In this document: in pieces, positions 1-12,500 of the stretch
Layout: every line of letters starts with the position of its first letter
Position numbering within the stretch: position 1 is the first letter of the stretch
Assembly (NCBI GenBank): GCA_903813345.2
Contig: CAIIXF020000007.1
Coordinates: 34,748,538-34,812,537, forward strand
Length of the DNA stretch: 64,000 nt
Direction: 5' to 3'
DNA from: Owenia fusiformis
Lineage: Eukaryota; Annelida; Polychaeta; Sabellida; Oweniidae
Notes under the pieces: model-generated
Databases searched by the model: none
What the model was told of the DNA's origin: nothing
Seen by the model: the letters and a program-made list of their open reading frames with translations, nothing else
Position numbers and translations under genes: made by a program

Positions 1-563
1 GGGTGGATTAAACATGGCTTATGAGATAATCCAATTGATCTTGAAACCATTCTTTGAATTTTTCTTAAAGATTATACATTTGCCTTTCATATGCATTCAT
101 TTTTGTACAGCCAGAAACTACTAGAAAAAAATTATTTACTGTCAAAAATCTGTTGCGATACTTTCCCTCGCTCTTTGAACGTGTAATATGTGACCCTAAG
201 CAACATTGTTCCCCCATCCAACGGTTTATAATAATAACAACTTACCTAAGATCTTTATAATAAACTAGTCAAATTTAAAGATAACTTTGAGAGATATACT
301 GCAGGGAAAAATGAGTTTTACGCGTTCAGCTAAAGAACGTGTAGCTTAACATCTCTATTGTTTTTTTTACAGTTGGCGGCGATCGTGACAATTTTGAAGA
401 CAAAAAGCTCTATATTAGCAATATTGAAATAGATTTATTGTTTTTGCATGTTACATAATATAAGCTTATATTCTTACAGTTCATTGCATGCTCTTTTATT
501 AATTTTGATATAAAAATGTTACACTGCTGCCGCTGCAGATGTTTATTTCTTATGAATATTTAG
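1..563. other. Non-genic left edge
   Basis: AT-rich sequence with no open frame, splice-bounded exon or clear repeat that I can support. Confidence 0.5.
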
Positions 564-586
564 CAAATATTTCATTCTATTGTGGT

Positions 587-791
587 CAGGCCCGTAGCCA
601 GGATTTGCCAAGGGGGGGTTCAATTTTCAAAAATTTCCAGGGGGGGGTCACATTTGACAATTTTGGCCCAAATTAGGCTAATATCACTAAAGAAGTGCTC
701 AAAATGGTCAAAAACTGCATGATTTTGAAAGAATTTTTGGCCAGGGGGGGGTTCGCCCGAACCCTGCGAACCCCCCCTGGCTACGGGCCTG
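587..791. mobile_element. 205-bp CAGGCCC-ended transposon with 5-bp target duplication
   Basis: The ends are CAGGCCCGTAGCCAGG and its inverse CCTGGCTACGGGCCTG. GTGGT lies immediately outside both ends (582-586 and 792-796), a perfect 5-bp target duplication. Runs of G and C flank an AT-rich core. There is no coding capacity, so it is non-autonomous. Degraded relatives lie at 838-872, 1187-1314 and about 2585-2733. The superfamily is unassigned. Confidence 0.75.
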
Positions 792-837
792 GTGGTGAAT
801 ACCTGTACATCTTTCACAAGTGATACTAGTGTTCCAC

Positions 838-872
838 GAATCCCCCCCTGGCAAATCCTGGCTACGGGCCTG
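838..872. mobile_element. Terminal fragment of the CAGGCCC family
   Basis: The terminal ~35 bp match the reverse complement of the left end of the 587-791 element (GGCAAATCCTGGCTACGGGC). The rest of this copy is missing. Confidence 0.6.
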
Positions 873-1186
873 GGTATTAACCGAAAATAAATGAAATATT
901 TGTTTTATTCAAAGACGTCCTTGTTTTAATTTATGACTGTCCAGTGTCCAGCTTACATCTGGGAAGACAAGATTAATCTTACTCAACATGTCAGAGCTAT
1001 TTATGATTCAATACTCAGTATTGATTCTTGTAATGAAACGTGTATTGAGCGTTTTGTGAAGAGAGAAAATTGGATATTAAATTATGATATAAACCACCCT
1101 ATCATTACAAAATAATTTCATGCAATATTTTATTGCATTATAAAATTGAAGAATGTCAGTAATGGAATTGAAGGGGGGCTGAGATT

Positions 1187-1314
1187 CAGGCCCATAGTCA
1201 GTTTCTCTACATTTTGAGCAGTGAACACGTGCTTTTGGGCGAAAGTTGTCATTGTTAAATGTGACCCCTGGAATTTTCCAAAAAGTGGCCTCCTTGGTAT
1301 TCCTGGCGGGCCTG
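1187..1314. mobile_element. Degraded CAGGCCC-family copy
   Basis: It begins CAGGCCCATAGTCAG and ends CTGGCGGGCCTG. The interior (TTAAATGTGACCCCTGGAA) is the diverged reverse complement of the 587-791 interior. Overlapping open frames of 78 and 131 codons on the two strands cross this copy and are probably not genes. Confidence 0.55.
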
Positions 1315-2584
1315 ACCTTCCAAAGAATTCTACCCAAGACGCACTGAGACCTGCTTTGTCGATGATTGACAGAACAAAATTCAGATTCCAAATGGCACCA
1401 ACGATGAATTGTTATGCAACAAGTTTTGGTTTTAAAGAGATGATCGGACTCTTGTAATGTTCTCCTCTCCACGACATTGTGGGGTTAAAAGTATCATGTA
1501 CATTTTACTATACCAATCTTTATATGATTTACAAATATCTAACACTCAACATGTAGCTGTAACTTCAATGCAACATTTCAGTCCCCAAGTCAAATGATCA
1601 AAAATAATTATGTTTTCATTCACGCCTTCCTGCTTTACAGTATAATGTAGGCTGCTATTGAAGAATATGCCAATAAACTCATTTCAGCGGGTACCACAGT
1701 CAAACGACTCTGTCAACAAACCGTAGCCCGTATTTCTTTAAAAAGAATACAGGCTGCAGTAAAGTTGCAAATTGAGGATTTTTGAACATTTCCATATTTC
1801 TGAAGGGATACAATCGATTTACTACTTGTATATATCAAATATATTCATCAAGCAGTTTGCATTTTATTATTACCAGAAAATCCCATAGACAAAGATCATG
1901 GGCTCTGCAAAGATAGAGAATACCTCTCCATTTGCATCTTCACTGCAGCTTGTATTCCTATGAAAAAATACAGGCTAGAGTATGGGGGTAGGGTAGTGTG
2001 ATAGTGGATTATTGGACCGCCCAAGGGCCGAAGGCCAAATGTCTAGTTTTTCAGTGTGTTCAATGCTGAATGTTGATATTCATTTTGAAAAACCACGACG
2101 ACTGGCCACTGCACTATGGCCCGCTATTTCTCAAGTCATATAGTAAAATATAAGACTTCTAAACTAGTAGTAATACCCTTAGAACAAGGTGGTTATTGTG
2201 GTTGTCTTGTTCTGCTTTTAGGGATTGCTTCACATGATGGATTTGATACATACACTTGTATTACAATCGGAAACAAAAGTTTTATATTTGTCAAAACAAT
2301 AAGTATTATTTAAAAAACAAACAAAAGATTATTCACTAATCCATCAATTTCCCTGTTCAGCGGATGTTTGTCTACTTTGATTACAGTGAAGTCTAAAGAT
2401 CACCCAGGACTCTGATTACAGCAGAAGTCGTCTAGGACTCTGATTATAGAAAATATCGTCTCAGCCTTTGATTACAGAGATCGTCTAGGTTTTCACCTTC
2501 AGACTCACCTTGTGGATTGAGTGTATCATGAGCTCTCGAGAAATCAATGACAATATTTGCCCTTTCAGGATCGTAGCCATTTTC

Positions 2585-2733
2585 CAGAGTGATGGGGGCA
2601 GGGGGTCCACATTAAACAACATTGGTCATCACTTAAGTTAAAAGAGCTCAGAATCATGAAAAACTGCACGATTTTAAATAAACTTTGGAGAAAGGCGTGC
2701 CCCCCCCCCCCTTCTCTGACTACAGGTCTGACT
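2585..2733. mobile_element. Degraded CAGGCCC-family relative
   Basis: The order of motifs (GGGGTCCACATT, AAAACTGCACGATTTT, a C-run, CTACAGGTCTG) follows that of the 587-791 copy, with many substitutions. Confidence 0.4.
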
Positions 2734-3024
2734 TTTTTCAAATGCCATGGAGGTCGATTGCAATTATATTCGAGGGTCGCCATTTGAATGAAAGAAACGC
2801 ATAAATTAAATATTAAAACTTTCCCACATTTTCACGTCTTTGCCTTTCTATGTTTGAATTTTTATTTTCTTATCCTTCAGGAAAAAAACTAAATATATAA
2901 GGATATGTGACTTGCTCCTATATCCTATACCCCTAAAGGTCTCAAAAGATTAAAATTATTTTTGAAAAACCTTTCCTACAGAAATAATACCGGAGGAGGT
3001 GGAAATTACTTTGAAGCCCTAGAA

Positions 3025-3049
3025 TTTTTTTTTTTTTTTTTTTTTTTTT
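3025..3049. repeat. Poly-T tract of 25 bases
   Basis: An uninterrupted homopolymer. No retroposon body is recognisable beside it. Confidence 0.9.
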
Positions 3050-3532
3050 ATAATGTTACTAAAGTACACGCACGTTTGCGTAGATGGATTGAATACTTCA
3101 CCTGGCAAAAGTTCTTAACTAACTATCAAAACAAAACAAAGCATGCAATTCTATTGGCGATCCTGCCTAAGTAAAAAAAAACAATAACAATTAACACTGG
3201 AAAAAATGTTCATGCCTTATAATCAGCCATCTCAATGCAGATAATACCTGAAAATCCGTCTAGAAAAAGTAACAATAACAAAAACAATTAACAGATTCGT
3301 GCCAATTAATTAATTATCGGACTATGGATTTTTCATAAATTATGCTTGCTTCAAGCAACTGCGTACCCCTCTCTTGTTAGTAAACATAGGTCGGAAGAAA
3401 TCATCATAAGATTTTGACATTGTACCATCTAGTTGAAAGCCCATGATTGTACTTGAGGCAATTTTCATAAACTATAAAATAAAGACCGCCGTGTTAAATT
3501 ATTGACGACTCATTAAACTGCGATATTATAAG

Positions 3533-3668
3533 TTATTGAATGATTTGAAGTGCAATACAGGATATATTTTGCTCGAGAAATTCCGTATTGGAACGAGACG
3601 AAGTCGAGTGCAAATACAGAATATCGAGACAGAATATATCCTGTATTGCACTTCAAATCATTCAATAA
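3533..3668. repeat. Hairpin with ~35-bp arms
   Basis: The arms start TTATTGAATGATTTGAAGTG and end with its exact inverse, CACTTCAAATCATTCAATAA. The loop is ~65 bp. It is probably a palindromic MITE or part of one. Confidence 0.75.
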
Positions 3669-3683
3669 CGTTTTTATCGTGTG

Positions 3684-3783
3684 ATCCTCTGTATTGCTAC
3701 TGAGATTGTCCCCTCCGTACCAATATTTTCTGTATTACGACGGAGATACTCAACGGGGACAATCTCAGTAGCAATACAGGTTG
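3684..3783. repeat. Second adjacent hairpin
   Basis: CTGTATTGCTACTGAGATTG and its inverse bracket an inner palindrome around CCAATATTTTCTGTATTACG. It starts 16 bp after the previous hairpin, so the two may be parts of one element. Confidence 0.7.
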
Positions 3784-4307
3784 GTACAGCACAATAACTG
3801 ACCAATCATTTTACAGATAATACGATAAATTGCCGTGTTGTTGTAACCAATTTCAAGGGGAACCCGTAAAACAGAATACAAATATATTATACAATATATT
3901 AAGAACGGAATGATAAAGTATGAAAATTCCCCTCATTCGTGATCCGGAATCGTATAGGAAAACAGATGCGATAGATAATTCTATTTGAATTAAATGAGAA
4001 AGTTTACTATACAACCTCGGAATTCAAAAATTTCCGGGCTGATTTTATTTGCCAGTCACATTAGGCTCAGAACGCATAGACTCCATTCTGATACTCAGAC
4101 CATCTCTGCCATGCACAAGAATGTTCTAGAAGGACACTGAGAGAAGGCTGTGATATCTCACGATGCATAGACTCTGTCATATCATCGTATCTCATGAAAT
4201 ATGTGTTTGAAATCTAATTATTACAATTAAGGTTTAGGTCTTCAAAACTATTCTCGTCACATTCAAAATTGTATCTCTTATAAAAATCATTTTGTCTGCG
4301 ATTCCCC

Positions 4308-4655
4308 TGTCATTCTGATTTCCAGTGCTGGGAGATTAAACCAGTAAAATGTTCCGATCGTCACAACATTCGATGCACCGAGAGGTTTCACTAGTTCATG
4401 TACATGCAGCAATTATTATTGGAAGGATATATGGAATGTACATGCATACTGTGCTGAATATACAGTATGCATGGAATTGTATGAATCCGTGAAATCTTTC
4501 GATGTATCGAATATTGCGACGATCGGAACATTGACTGGTTTAATCTCCCGACACCATTGTGTGATCTACAGCAAGTATCCTTTGGCATACCAAAGGGTTA
4601 GATAAAGTGAGACTCCGATAGATCAAAATGTCCCGACACGGGAAATCAGAATGAC
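4308..4655. repeat. Long imperfect palindrome
   Basis: Outer words (CTGTCATTCTGATTTCC with GGAAATCAGAATGACAG) and inner words (GGGAGATTAAACCAGT, AATGTTCCGATCGTC) each recur inverted in the right arm. The loop contains GTACATGCATACTGT. It looks like a non-coding foldback element; weaker pairing may extend to about 4225-4690. Confidence 0.65.
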
Positions 4656-4859
4656 AGAACAAATATAATTTTGAATACCATGACCAGAGACTAAATCTAT
4701 GAATGGGAGGTAGCGAATCGCACAATTTTGTAATTCCAATGCTGCACTTGTCTTTTATCAACGTTATACAATGATGCAAACAAAACAGATCGTAATAAAT
4801 CTTATTTTAATTTTATTTCCAACAGGAAATCTCACCCCCCCTAAAAAAAACTGGTGACA

Positions 4860-6408
4860 TTTGAAATACTTTATCAATTCATGCAATTCAAACAATCAAA
4901 TCAAATCAGAATTAAAACATGCAAACAGGTATATCTGCTTAATATGGAGGAATATCCGAGGAAATGTGTGACTCTGGGTTCTCAGTCCTTAATCGTCGCT
5001 AAATACCTAAAAAGCAACTTATCTGCTTATTATAAATTATGAAATAATTTAACAATTAAACAGAAAACGCAATGCATGCCAAACATTTATCTATTGTTAT
5101 ATCATGCATGTATGGGTATTATTTCATAGTTTGCACTTGTATCGAGCACACCACTTGAGGCAAGATTCACAAACTATCTCCACGGGCTATACTTGAAGAA
5201 CGCCACTGACAGGTCTGTGCCCTTTAGGATGGGCCGTATTGTTCTTGTATGTATCTTACCCACGGGAACCTACAAAACAGAAAAATATATAATTACATTG
5301 TGAGGATATATAAAACCCCCTAGAATAAGATACAAGCAGTGTAAACATCCATATTTGCAAAAATAACGATAAAGCACTGTCAGTAAGTGGTTGTAGTACC
5401 ATATGCGTATAGCTTTTGGAAAAGATGATAAAACGCAAGATATGATTGAAATATTTGCTGAAGTCTTGGATCGATGATCTGATAGAAAATTTAGGGAAGG
5501 CGTTGAATCATAATTGGAGAGCAAAATAATAATAGTTGCAATTTATATATGTTTATCATTTCAATTATTCCGAGAAATCAAGAATAAAATGTAACTTTCT
5601 TCGGATATCTGTCGTATTTGTTTTACTGGAAAGGCTAGTTCCGGGGGGCTACATGTAGTTTAGTCATATTGACGAATTTCCAAAATGACAAATTATCATG
5701 CTGCGCGTTAAATTGGGGTATCTTTTGATTCTTTTCCATTGAGGTACGCTAATATCTAATCTAATATCGTACTTCAATAGTTTTGTTTTAACGAAATGAA
5801 AACAAGATCTTTAATGTAAACATCCCCATTTCAAATCAAATATAATATATCCTGAGATGATCATAGAATAATTCTGTGAATCCCAAGCACAACCCATTAC
5901 AATGGTCTATCAGTCAATCTGCATTACAACAAACGAATAACAATCCTGGAAACATTTCAAATATATTTGTCTTTGACTTATTTGTTTGAGAGGTGCACGC
6001 AATGTCGGAATCAAAATCATCGACGGTCCAACTTCAACGTACAATCTACGTGTACAGACATAATTGCAGACTTATCTTACTAAATAAGCATTTGTCCTCA
6101 TTGTGATTTGCCCGTCTGAAAGATTATTTTATAGATTATACAGAATTTATAAAAGGATTTCTACATTTTTAAGACGGCAATAGTTATTACACTACACCGA
6201 TCGGAGCGCCGATCGGAACATGCCGATGTGACTCTCGGCAAAAGCAGTACTGTATACCACTCCAGCATTATTTGTACACTGTTTGGTTATGTGTAGAGAT
6301 TGAAAGTACAAGTAACTTGGAGTTGTTGAATTGACGAAAAAATTACATGATAATGTAAAAAATGTAGAAGTTGTGATTGTGTACATCATGCTGATTTTGC
6401 TTACATAG
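4860..6408. other. No gene seen
   Basis: AT-rich DNA with short frames lacking splice logic or protein character. It may be the intron upstream of the exon starting at 6409. Confidence 0.4.
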
Positions 6409-6565
6409 GAAGAGTACCTTGACGCCTTGAATGCTCAAGAAGTTGCTAAGAAAGAGTTAGACCTCCTGAAGAACAACGAGACAAAGATGAGGTCAGATCT
6501 TGACTCTATGAAAGATGAGGTGAAGAAACTGGATGATATCTATAAGGAACAAGATGAGATGTTGG
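6409..6565 (+). CDS. Coiled-coil gene, first visible exon
   Basis: The acceptor is TTGCTTACATAG and the donor TTGG|GTAAGG. It starts in phase 0, ends in phase 1, and encodes 52 residues with heptad-like Leu/Met spacing (LDALNAQEVAKKELDLLKN and onward). The 6-bp-duplication transposon begins 35 bp after the donor. Confidence 0.7.
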
Positions 6566-9500
6566 GTAAGGTTTTGAATAGTAATTTTGCAGGAGAAACA
6601 TATGGAATGTTTTCTGCTTCATTATTCGTATTTTACTATATGTATTCGTAAATTGAACTTCTGCATTTGTTGAATGCACATTTATGTTCGTAACTTTAGT
6701 ATTTTCATTCATTTTTTGTATTTTCTGTTCGTGAATCTAATTTGTTTCGTTAAAGCGTATATGTTCGTGTTTTATGCCGAAATACATTCAAAATTCCTTA
6801 TAAGCATTTATTAGTGACACATTGTATATCCGTATACAAATAAAAGAGCATGTAAGGTATGGCAAGCCATTTTCAAAGGGCTATATCTTTAGTTCGAAGA
6901 ATAAGTTAACCACAAAATCAAATGGTTCTGTTAGATCCATGTCTTATCTTCAATAAATGACATAAGGATGATAATCAAGTTGATTGAATTATCTCTTAAG
7001 CTGTCCCTAATCAACCCATCCTCACCAATTTTCCCTAATTCAGATGCAATTTTCACCAAAAGTGCAGGCCTTTTTAATTATTTTTAGTGCAAAGTTGTAT
7101 TGAACTTTAAGACATGATTTAAACTGTAAAGGGGAAAAGTTAATTGTAAACCTACTTTTTGATATTTTTTTAGTGATTTTTTCGTATTTTTTTCTGATAT
7201 TTTAAAGTGCTTCATACTAATATTATACAATTACAAAATAGAGGGCAGCTAAGTGCCATAAATAATTTGTTTGTTACAATGTTTCAAACACTCAGATAGT
7301 GACTTACTCAGCGTTATGGATTATAATCTTGTATTTAACCTTGTATTGTTTGTGTATAAAACAGTTGTGTCATTCACGTAGAGCTATTTATATACTGAAT
7401 GGTACTTTGTAATTACATGTGCCTGGTTTTGGCTATTCAACCTAGATTCTTTGTTAGGGCAGGCTGAAATGAATAAGTGTGAAAATAAAATGAATTACAG
7501 GGTGAGGCAAAAATGTCATCCAAAGAAATGTTATTAACTGATTCATCCAGTAAGAGTTGAAATCATATTTAGTTAATTTTACCATGTAAAATCTTCTTGC
7601 ATTTTACCATGTTTCAAGGGTCCATTCCTCAAGGTCACAATTCTATGGCCATTCTACAAATTTCAGCCTCGTCCCTTCAGGCAGACCTGCACTGGTCGGT
7701 TGAGGTTGTAAGTTCATGGTCACAGAAATGGTTCTCCTACTTGTTGTAGGGGTTGACATTATCTCAGAGATAGCCCGTAGTCATGAGATGAGGCTGGCAT
7801 TTTGGACCATGTTTCGTTTTATAGCCATAAAATCCCAACTATTGGGGCAGGGCCAATTTAACTTAGTAAAATACATTAAACAAGGTTTTATTATGCGAAA
7901 TAACATTTTAACATATGCGGAATTAGTTTGGGCTACATTTTTGGCTCACTCGGTATTAGACTGCACTTTGATTGTATTTATGATGTCATATGTTGGGTAA
8001 AAGGCGATGATTTAACCTACTTTTGATGGTAAATTCATTTTAATATGAATGAAATAGTGCCAGGTACTATTTATATTTAATGAGCCATATAATAGTAGGT
8101 TGATCTGGCAGTTGTTAGTTGAATTCGCTATTACTACTTGTAATGGGGTTTCAAAGCCCGTGGTCACCTATGTAGTTTCTTCATCCTAGGTCAAATCGAC
8201 TCAAGAATGGAGTTATATTAGATGCAGCATTTATTGATTTCTGGAATCACAGCACCCCTAAGCGTTATCATAATTCCATCGATTGACCTACAGCATAGGC
8301 CTAGGGAAAAGTAGTAGGAAGGAAGGCATAAGTTTACTCTTTACTACTTTTACATAGACCTATGGCCTAAAGATAAGTTTGGGATCCCTTATTAAAACCA
8401 AAACCTCTATTTCTAATTACAGCCCCTAAAAGCAACAACCCCGAACCAAGTGGCAGTCATTGAACCCAAAGGCATTTTTATGTGCCAACCTATAATGAGA
8501 CCCCCTTTAGTGAATAACAACCAAGTAGTCATCTAAGGTATAACAACATGTTCAGTTTGTAATTTTATAGAAGGTCACTGAATCTTCTAATCGTTCATTC
8601 AGTTACAGATAAACTATGAGTACTGGGTTTTATGAGAAATAATAGCAGAGGGGCTTGGCCTGAGGCTATTAGTTCTCATATGACCCATCTCCAATAGTTT
8701 ATCTAACTTAAACTCCACACTGATTCTTATGAAGAGTAATTGACCCATGATCCAAGTTTCTTTTGTATTAACTATGTGGTAAATGTGTAGAGAAGTGGGT
8801 TGGTTTGATTGGTTCAGCTTCAATGCACTGCATGTATCAGGCAAGGTACATTGAAAATTGTATTTATTTTGTGTTTACAATTCAACTATTGAGTGATTGA
8901 AAATGGTTTAATAAGAACAGCTTCGGTGCACTGCATGTGACAGTCAAGGTGTAAATATTGAGCCAAACACTGTCAATCATATTTTGTGCCACACTGGTTT
9001 TAGATTAAGCTGCAGTGTCCATTCTTCAAAAACAATACAACAAGAATGCACTCCTCTTTCTTACTACTGTACATTCATATTCTTTAAGGTGAAAACGGTC
9101 TTAAATTGACCAATTTTTCAAAAATTCATATCTGACTTTACAATTGACCTTCAATGACCTTCTCAAAGTAAAGAGGGTCTAAAAGGAATTTTTCAACTTG
9201 CTTCGAATTGACCGAATTTTCAAAATCACCTACAAGTTCTCAGAAGTCAAATCTGACTTTTGAATTGACATTTGACCTCTCAAGTTCAAAAAGTTCAACA
9301 AGGCATTTTTCACCTTGCTTCATATAATCGTTTTCTTTTCAAGATTTGACTTGAACTACACGGTGATGACATTTTGTAATGGCAATGCCTTGTTCTACAT
9401 GTTGTTATTTCATGATTTCTTTACGAAGTATTGGCTTCGTACCTCATACCCATGTACGTGGGTGGTGATGCAGTTTTTGAAGGGTTCAATTTTTAAAGTT

Positions 9501-12500
9501 TTAAAAGATTATTCAATTTTAATGCTATCTGAGGTATAAATACATTCATAGTATCCATAGATGTGAACTTCGTCTAGTGAAAGATAGATAGATACAGAGT
9601 CATAAAATAAAGCCAGAATTGTTAATTTTTTGTTTTTCATTGATTGTCAAAATAGCGCCATTCAAAGGACTTTTCAACAGAGAAAAATCCATTCTAAATA
9701 GGTATTAAATATGTCAGGGTATCATTTTATATAATCACAGCATGATTAAAGATAATTGTAGTCTCAGGAATCGTAAATTCACGTTTTAGTGTAGATTGGT
9801 TCTATAGTGAACGAGCATTTCAATTAGGCAATTTTTATCGAAATAGCAAAGGTAAACAATTTTGCAATTCTGGCCTTATTTATGACTAGATAAATGTTGG
9901 ATATATAAGACATACACGTAGGTCTACAAGTGCATTAATGCACCTACAATTCATATGATCAGAATAATCTGAAACTTTAGAATTGAACTCTTCAAAGAAT
10001 GTATCACGCCCCAAGTACGCCGGCACGTGGGTACAAGGTATAAGGTTTTTCATACAAAGCCCGAAGTATTGACTGAGAATATAGAGTGATCGAGTGACAA
10101 TATCATAATTACACAAGGCCATAATTACACAAGGCCATATACATATTGTCAAAGGGTAAAACCCAACGCATTAAACTATTTATTCCATAAAAATTTCAAT
10201 CAGCAAAAACAATCCAATACAATTTGAAATGAACAAAAAATGCAACAAATGTTTGGCCAACCCATTGGAGAAAATTATTATTTGCATGTACTCTGTATAC
10301 AGTGGTACCTGTATCAATACCTACTACATATAACACTATTCGAAAGATCATTTACAGCAAACTCCTTCATAAGGCACTTTCGAAACCCCCAATATGGTTG
10401 ATGATAAAGAAAGATACACATGGGAAGAGTTAATTCAAATAAGATGGTATTGAATCATGTTTGCTGAAACATCGCAAATGTGTAATATTTCAAATATTCA
10501 TTTACACTATACAATTCAAATATATGAACAAGTATTTCCTCTTATGTGTTTTACTAGGTGTTAAACATATTTATGTTTTACTGTACATACTTTACACGAC
10601 CCAGTCATGTTGACATATCCATGCTCATTTCTATAATACGCAATTATGCAACAATGAATACACAGAGTATCTAGCACTCACCCATGTAGAATATATCATG
10701 CCATCTATGGAACATATATAACTCTATCTATAAACATCATTGCATAAAATAGGGTACATCTAAATGTCGCTCTAAGTGACATATTTTCATACACTTCATA
10801 CTAAGGTCATGGCCTATGAGGTAAAAATGACAAATGGATTATCAGATAATGCTTATCTCATTTAGATCACTTTTTTCTTTTTGGAAATCAATCATGTGAC
10901 ATAGCTCAATGTTTTCGTGCATTAATCTCATTAAAAAATTGCTACTTTTATATGGAATGTTTTCTGCTTCATTATTCGTATTTTACTATATCTATTCGTA
11001 AATTGAACTTCTGTACTTGTTAAATGCACATTTATGTTCGTAACTTGAGTATTTTCATTCATTGTTTGCCTTTTCTGTTCGTTAATCTATTTTGTTTCGT
11101 TAAAACGTATTTGTATGTGTTTTATACTGAAATACATTCAAAAGTCCTTAAACGCATTTGTTAGTGACACATTGTTTGTCCGTATACAAATAAAATGAGT
11201 TCATTTTGTACCTTTATCATTGTTTCTGCAAATATATTAATTTGATATCTAAGAACTGAATGTCGAATTTAGCAATGAATAGGTACTAGTCTTGGCATTT
11301 TTATATTTTTTAATTGTCGAATTTATTTTCGTAACAAGGTAATATGTTTTCGTAAAAGTGCCCATTTATTGTTCGTAAATATTGTCATTTGTATTCGTAA
11401 ATTGCACTTTTATATTCGTTTTGCATTGGTTTATTAAGATCACCTGATCATTCTCAACGAGACATGGTCAACCCATGGTCAAAGTCATCGCCCCCTCCCC
11501 CTCACATGTCATGTCACGTGACCTTTGCCTCGAGACTTGCAGTTTATATTCGTTAATTCACATTTGTATTCGTAAAGTTTCATTTTATCATTAGCTAATG
11601 TACGAATATTCCTTTGCTTTCTGCAACAATTCATGGGTAATATGCAAGATTATTATTGGTAAAAATACATCTCTTCGATAAAATAACAGGCAATTTTGGG
11701 GAAATTTACGAATTGTAAGCTGGTAGTTGGCGAATAATAAATTGTTAGTTACAAATATTTCTAGTCCTTACAAACATAAAATGCACCAGCATTTAGTATA
11801 TGTTTGTTTATTTGATACATCATATTTTTATTTGTAATTTGGGAATTTTATTTGTAAATGTTACATTAATATTCGTATAAGGGAATTTATTCTAAACGAA
11901 TAATGAAGCAGTTATGACGCTATACTTTTAGGTAAAAAATTCGGCCTAAAAAAAGTTATTGTTTTTGGATTATCCTAATCCCAAAGTAATCAAGTTTTCC
12001 TTTTTAGAGGTAGATCATTCCTTACAATAAATTGTAATTTTGCCATAAAAGCTGAAGTAAAATGCTGCATTTTTGGTGAAAATTGCGTCCGAATTAGGGA
12101 AAATTGGCGAAGATGGTTGGATTAGGAACAGCTTAAGAGATAATCCATTCAACTTGATTATCATCCTACTGTCATTTATTGAAGACAAGACATGGATCTA
12201 ACAGAACCATTTGTTTTTGTGGTTAAAGTATTCTTAGAATTAAAGATATAGCCCTTTGAAAATGGCTTGCCATATCTTACGTGCTCCTTTGAGTTCATTT
12301 TGTACATTTATCATTGATTCTGCAAATATATTTGTTTAATATCTATGAACTGAATGTCAAATTTATCAATGAATAAGTACTAGCTTTGGCATTTTATTTT
12401 TTAATTGTCGAATTTATTTTCGTAACAAGGTAAAATGTTTTCGTAAAAGTGCACATTTATTGTTCGTAAATGTTGTCATTTGTATTCGTAAATTGCACTT

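Larger units (their letters stand above)
564..902. mobile_element. Foldback element, interrupted by two CAGGCCC-family insertions
   Basis: The outer arms, CAAATATTTCATT at 564 and AATGAAATATTTG ending at 902, are inverted repeats. An uninterrupted relative lies at 25842-25988, with the same arms and the same inner words (AATACCTG, CATCTTTCA). Here the element is broken by an insertion at 587-791 and by a second partial insertion at 838-872. Confidence 0.65.
6846..12289. mobile_element. 5.4-kb inverted-terminus insertion splitting copy A
   Basis: The left end (GAGCATGTAAGGTATGGC) and the reverse complement of the right end (GAGCACGTAAGATATGGC) match, and similarity continues ~230-260 bp inward. 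It interrupts copy A exactly between the AAATAAAA and TGAGTTC seen joined in the intact copies. No target duplication is evident. The interior carries no recognisable transposase (one 94-codon frame at 7716-8000 resembles nothing I know), so it looks non-autonomous or decayed. Copy B sits inside it. Confidence 0.75.

Noticed and set aside
933-1115. 60-codon plus-strand frame considered as an upstream exon of the coiled-coil gene
   Set aside because: It could follow an acceptor near 952, but no good donor keeps phase 0 into the exon at 6409, and no similarity is recognisable.
1077-1472. 131-codon minus-strand frame
   Set aside because: It runs through a degraded CAGGCCC-family transposon copy and shows no protein-family character.
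7716-8000. 94-codon frame considered as a transposase remnant
   Set aside because: No DDE-type, RNase H-like or zinc-finger pattern; frames of this size are expected by chance in 5.4 kb.
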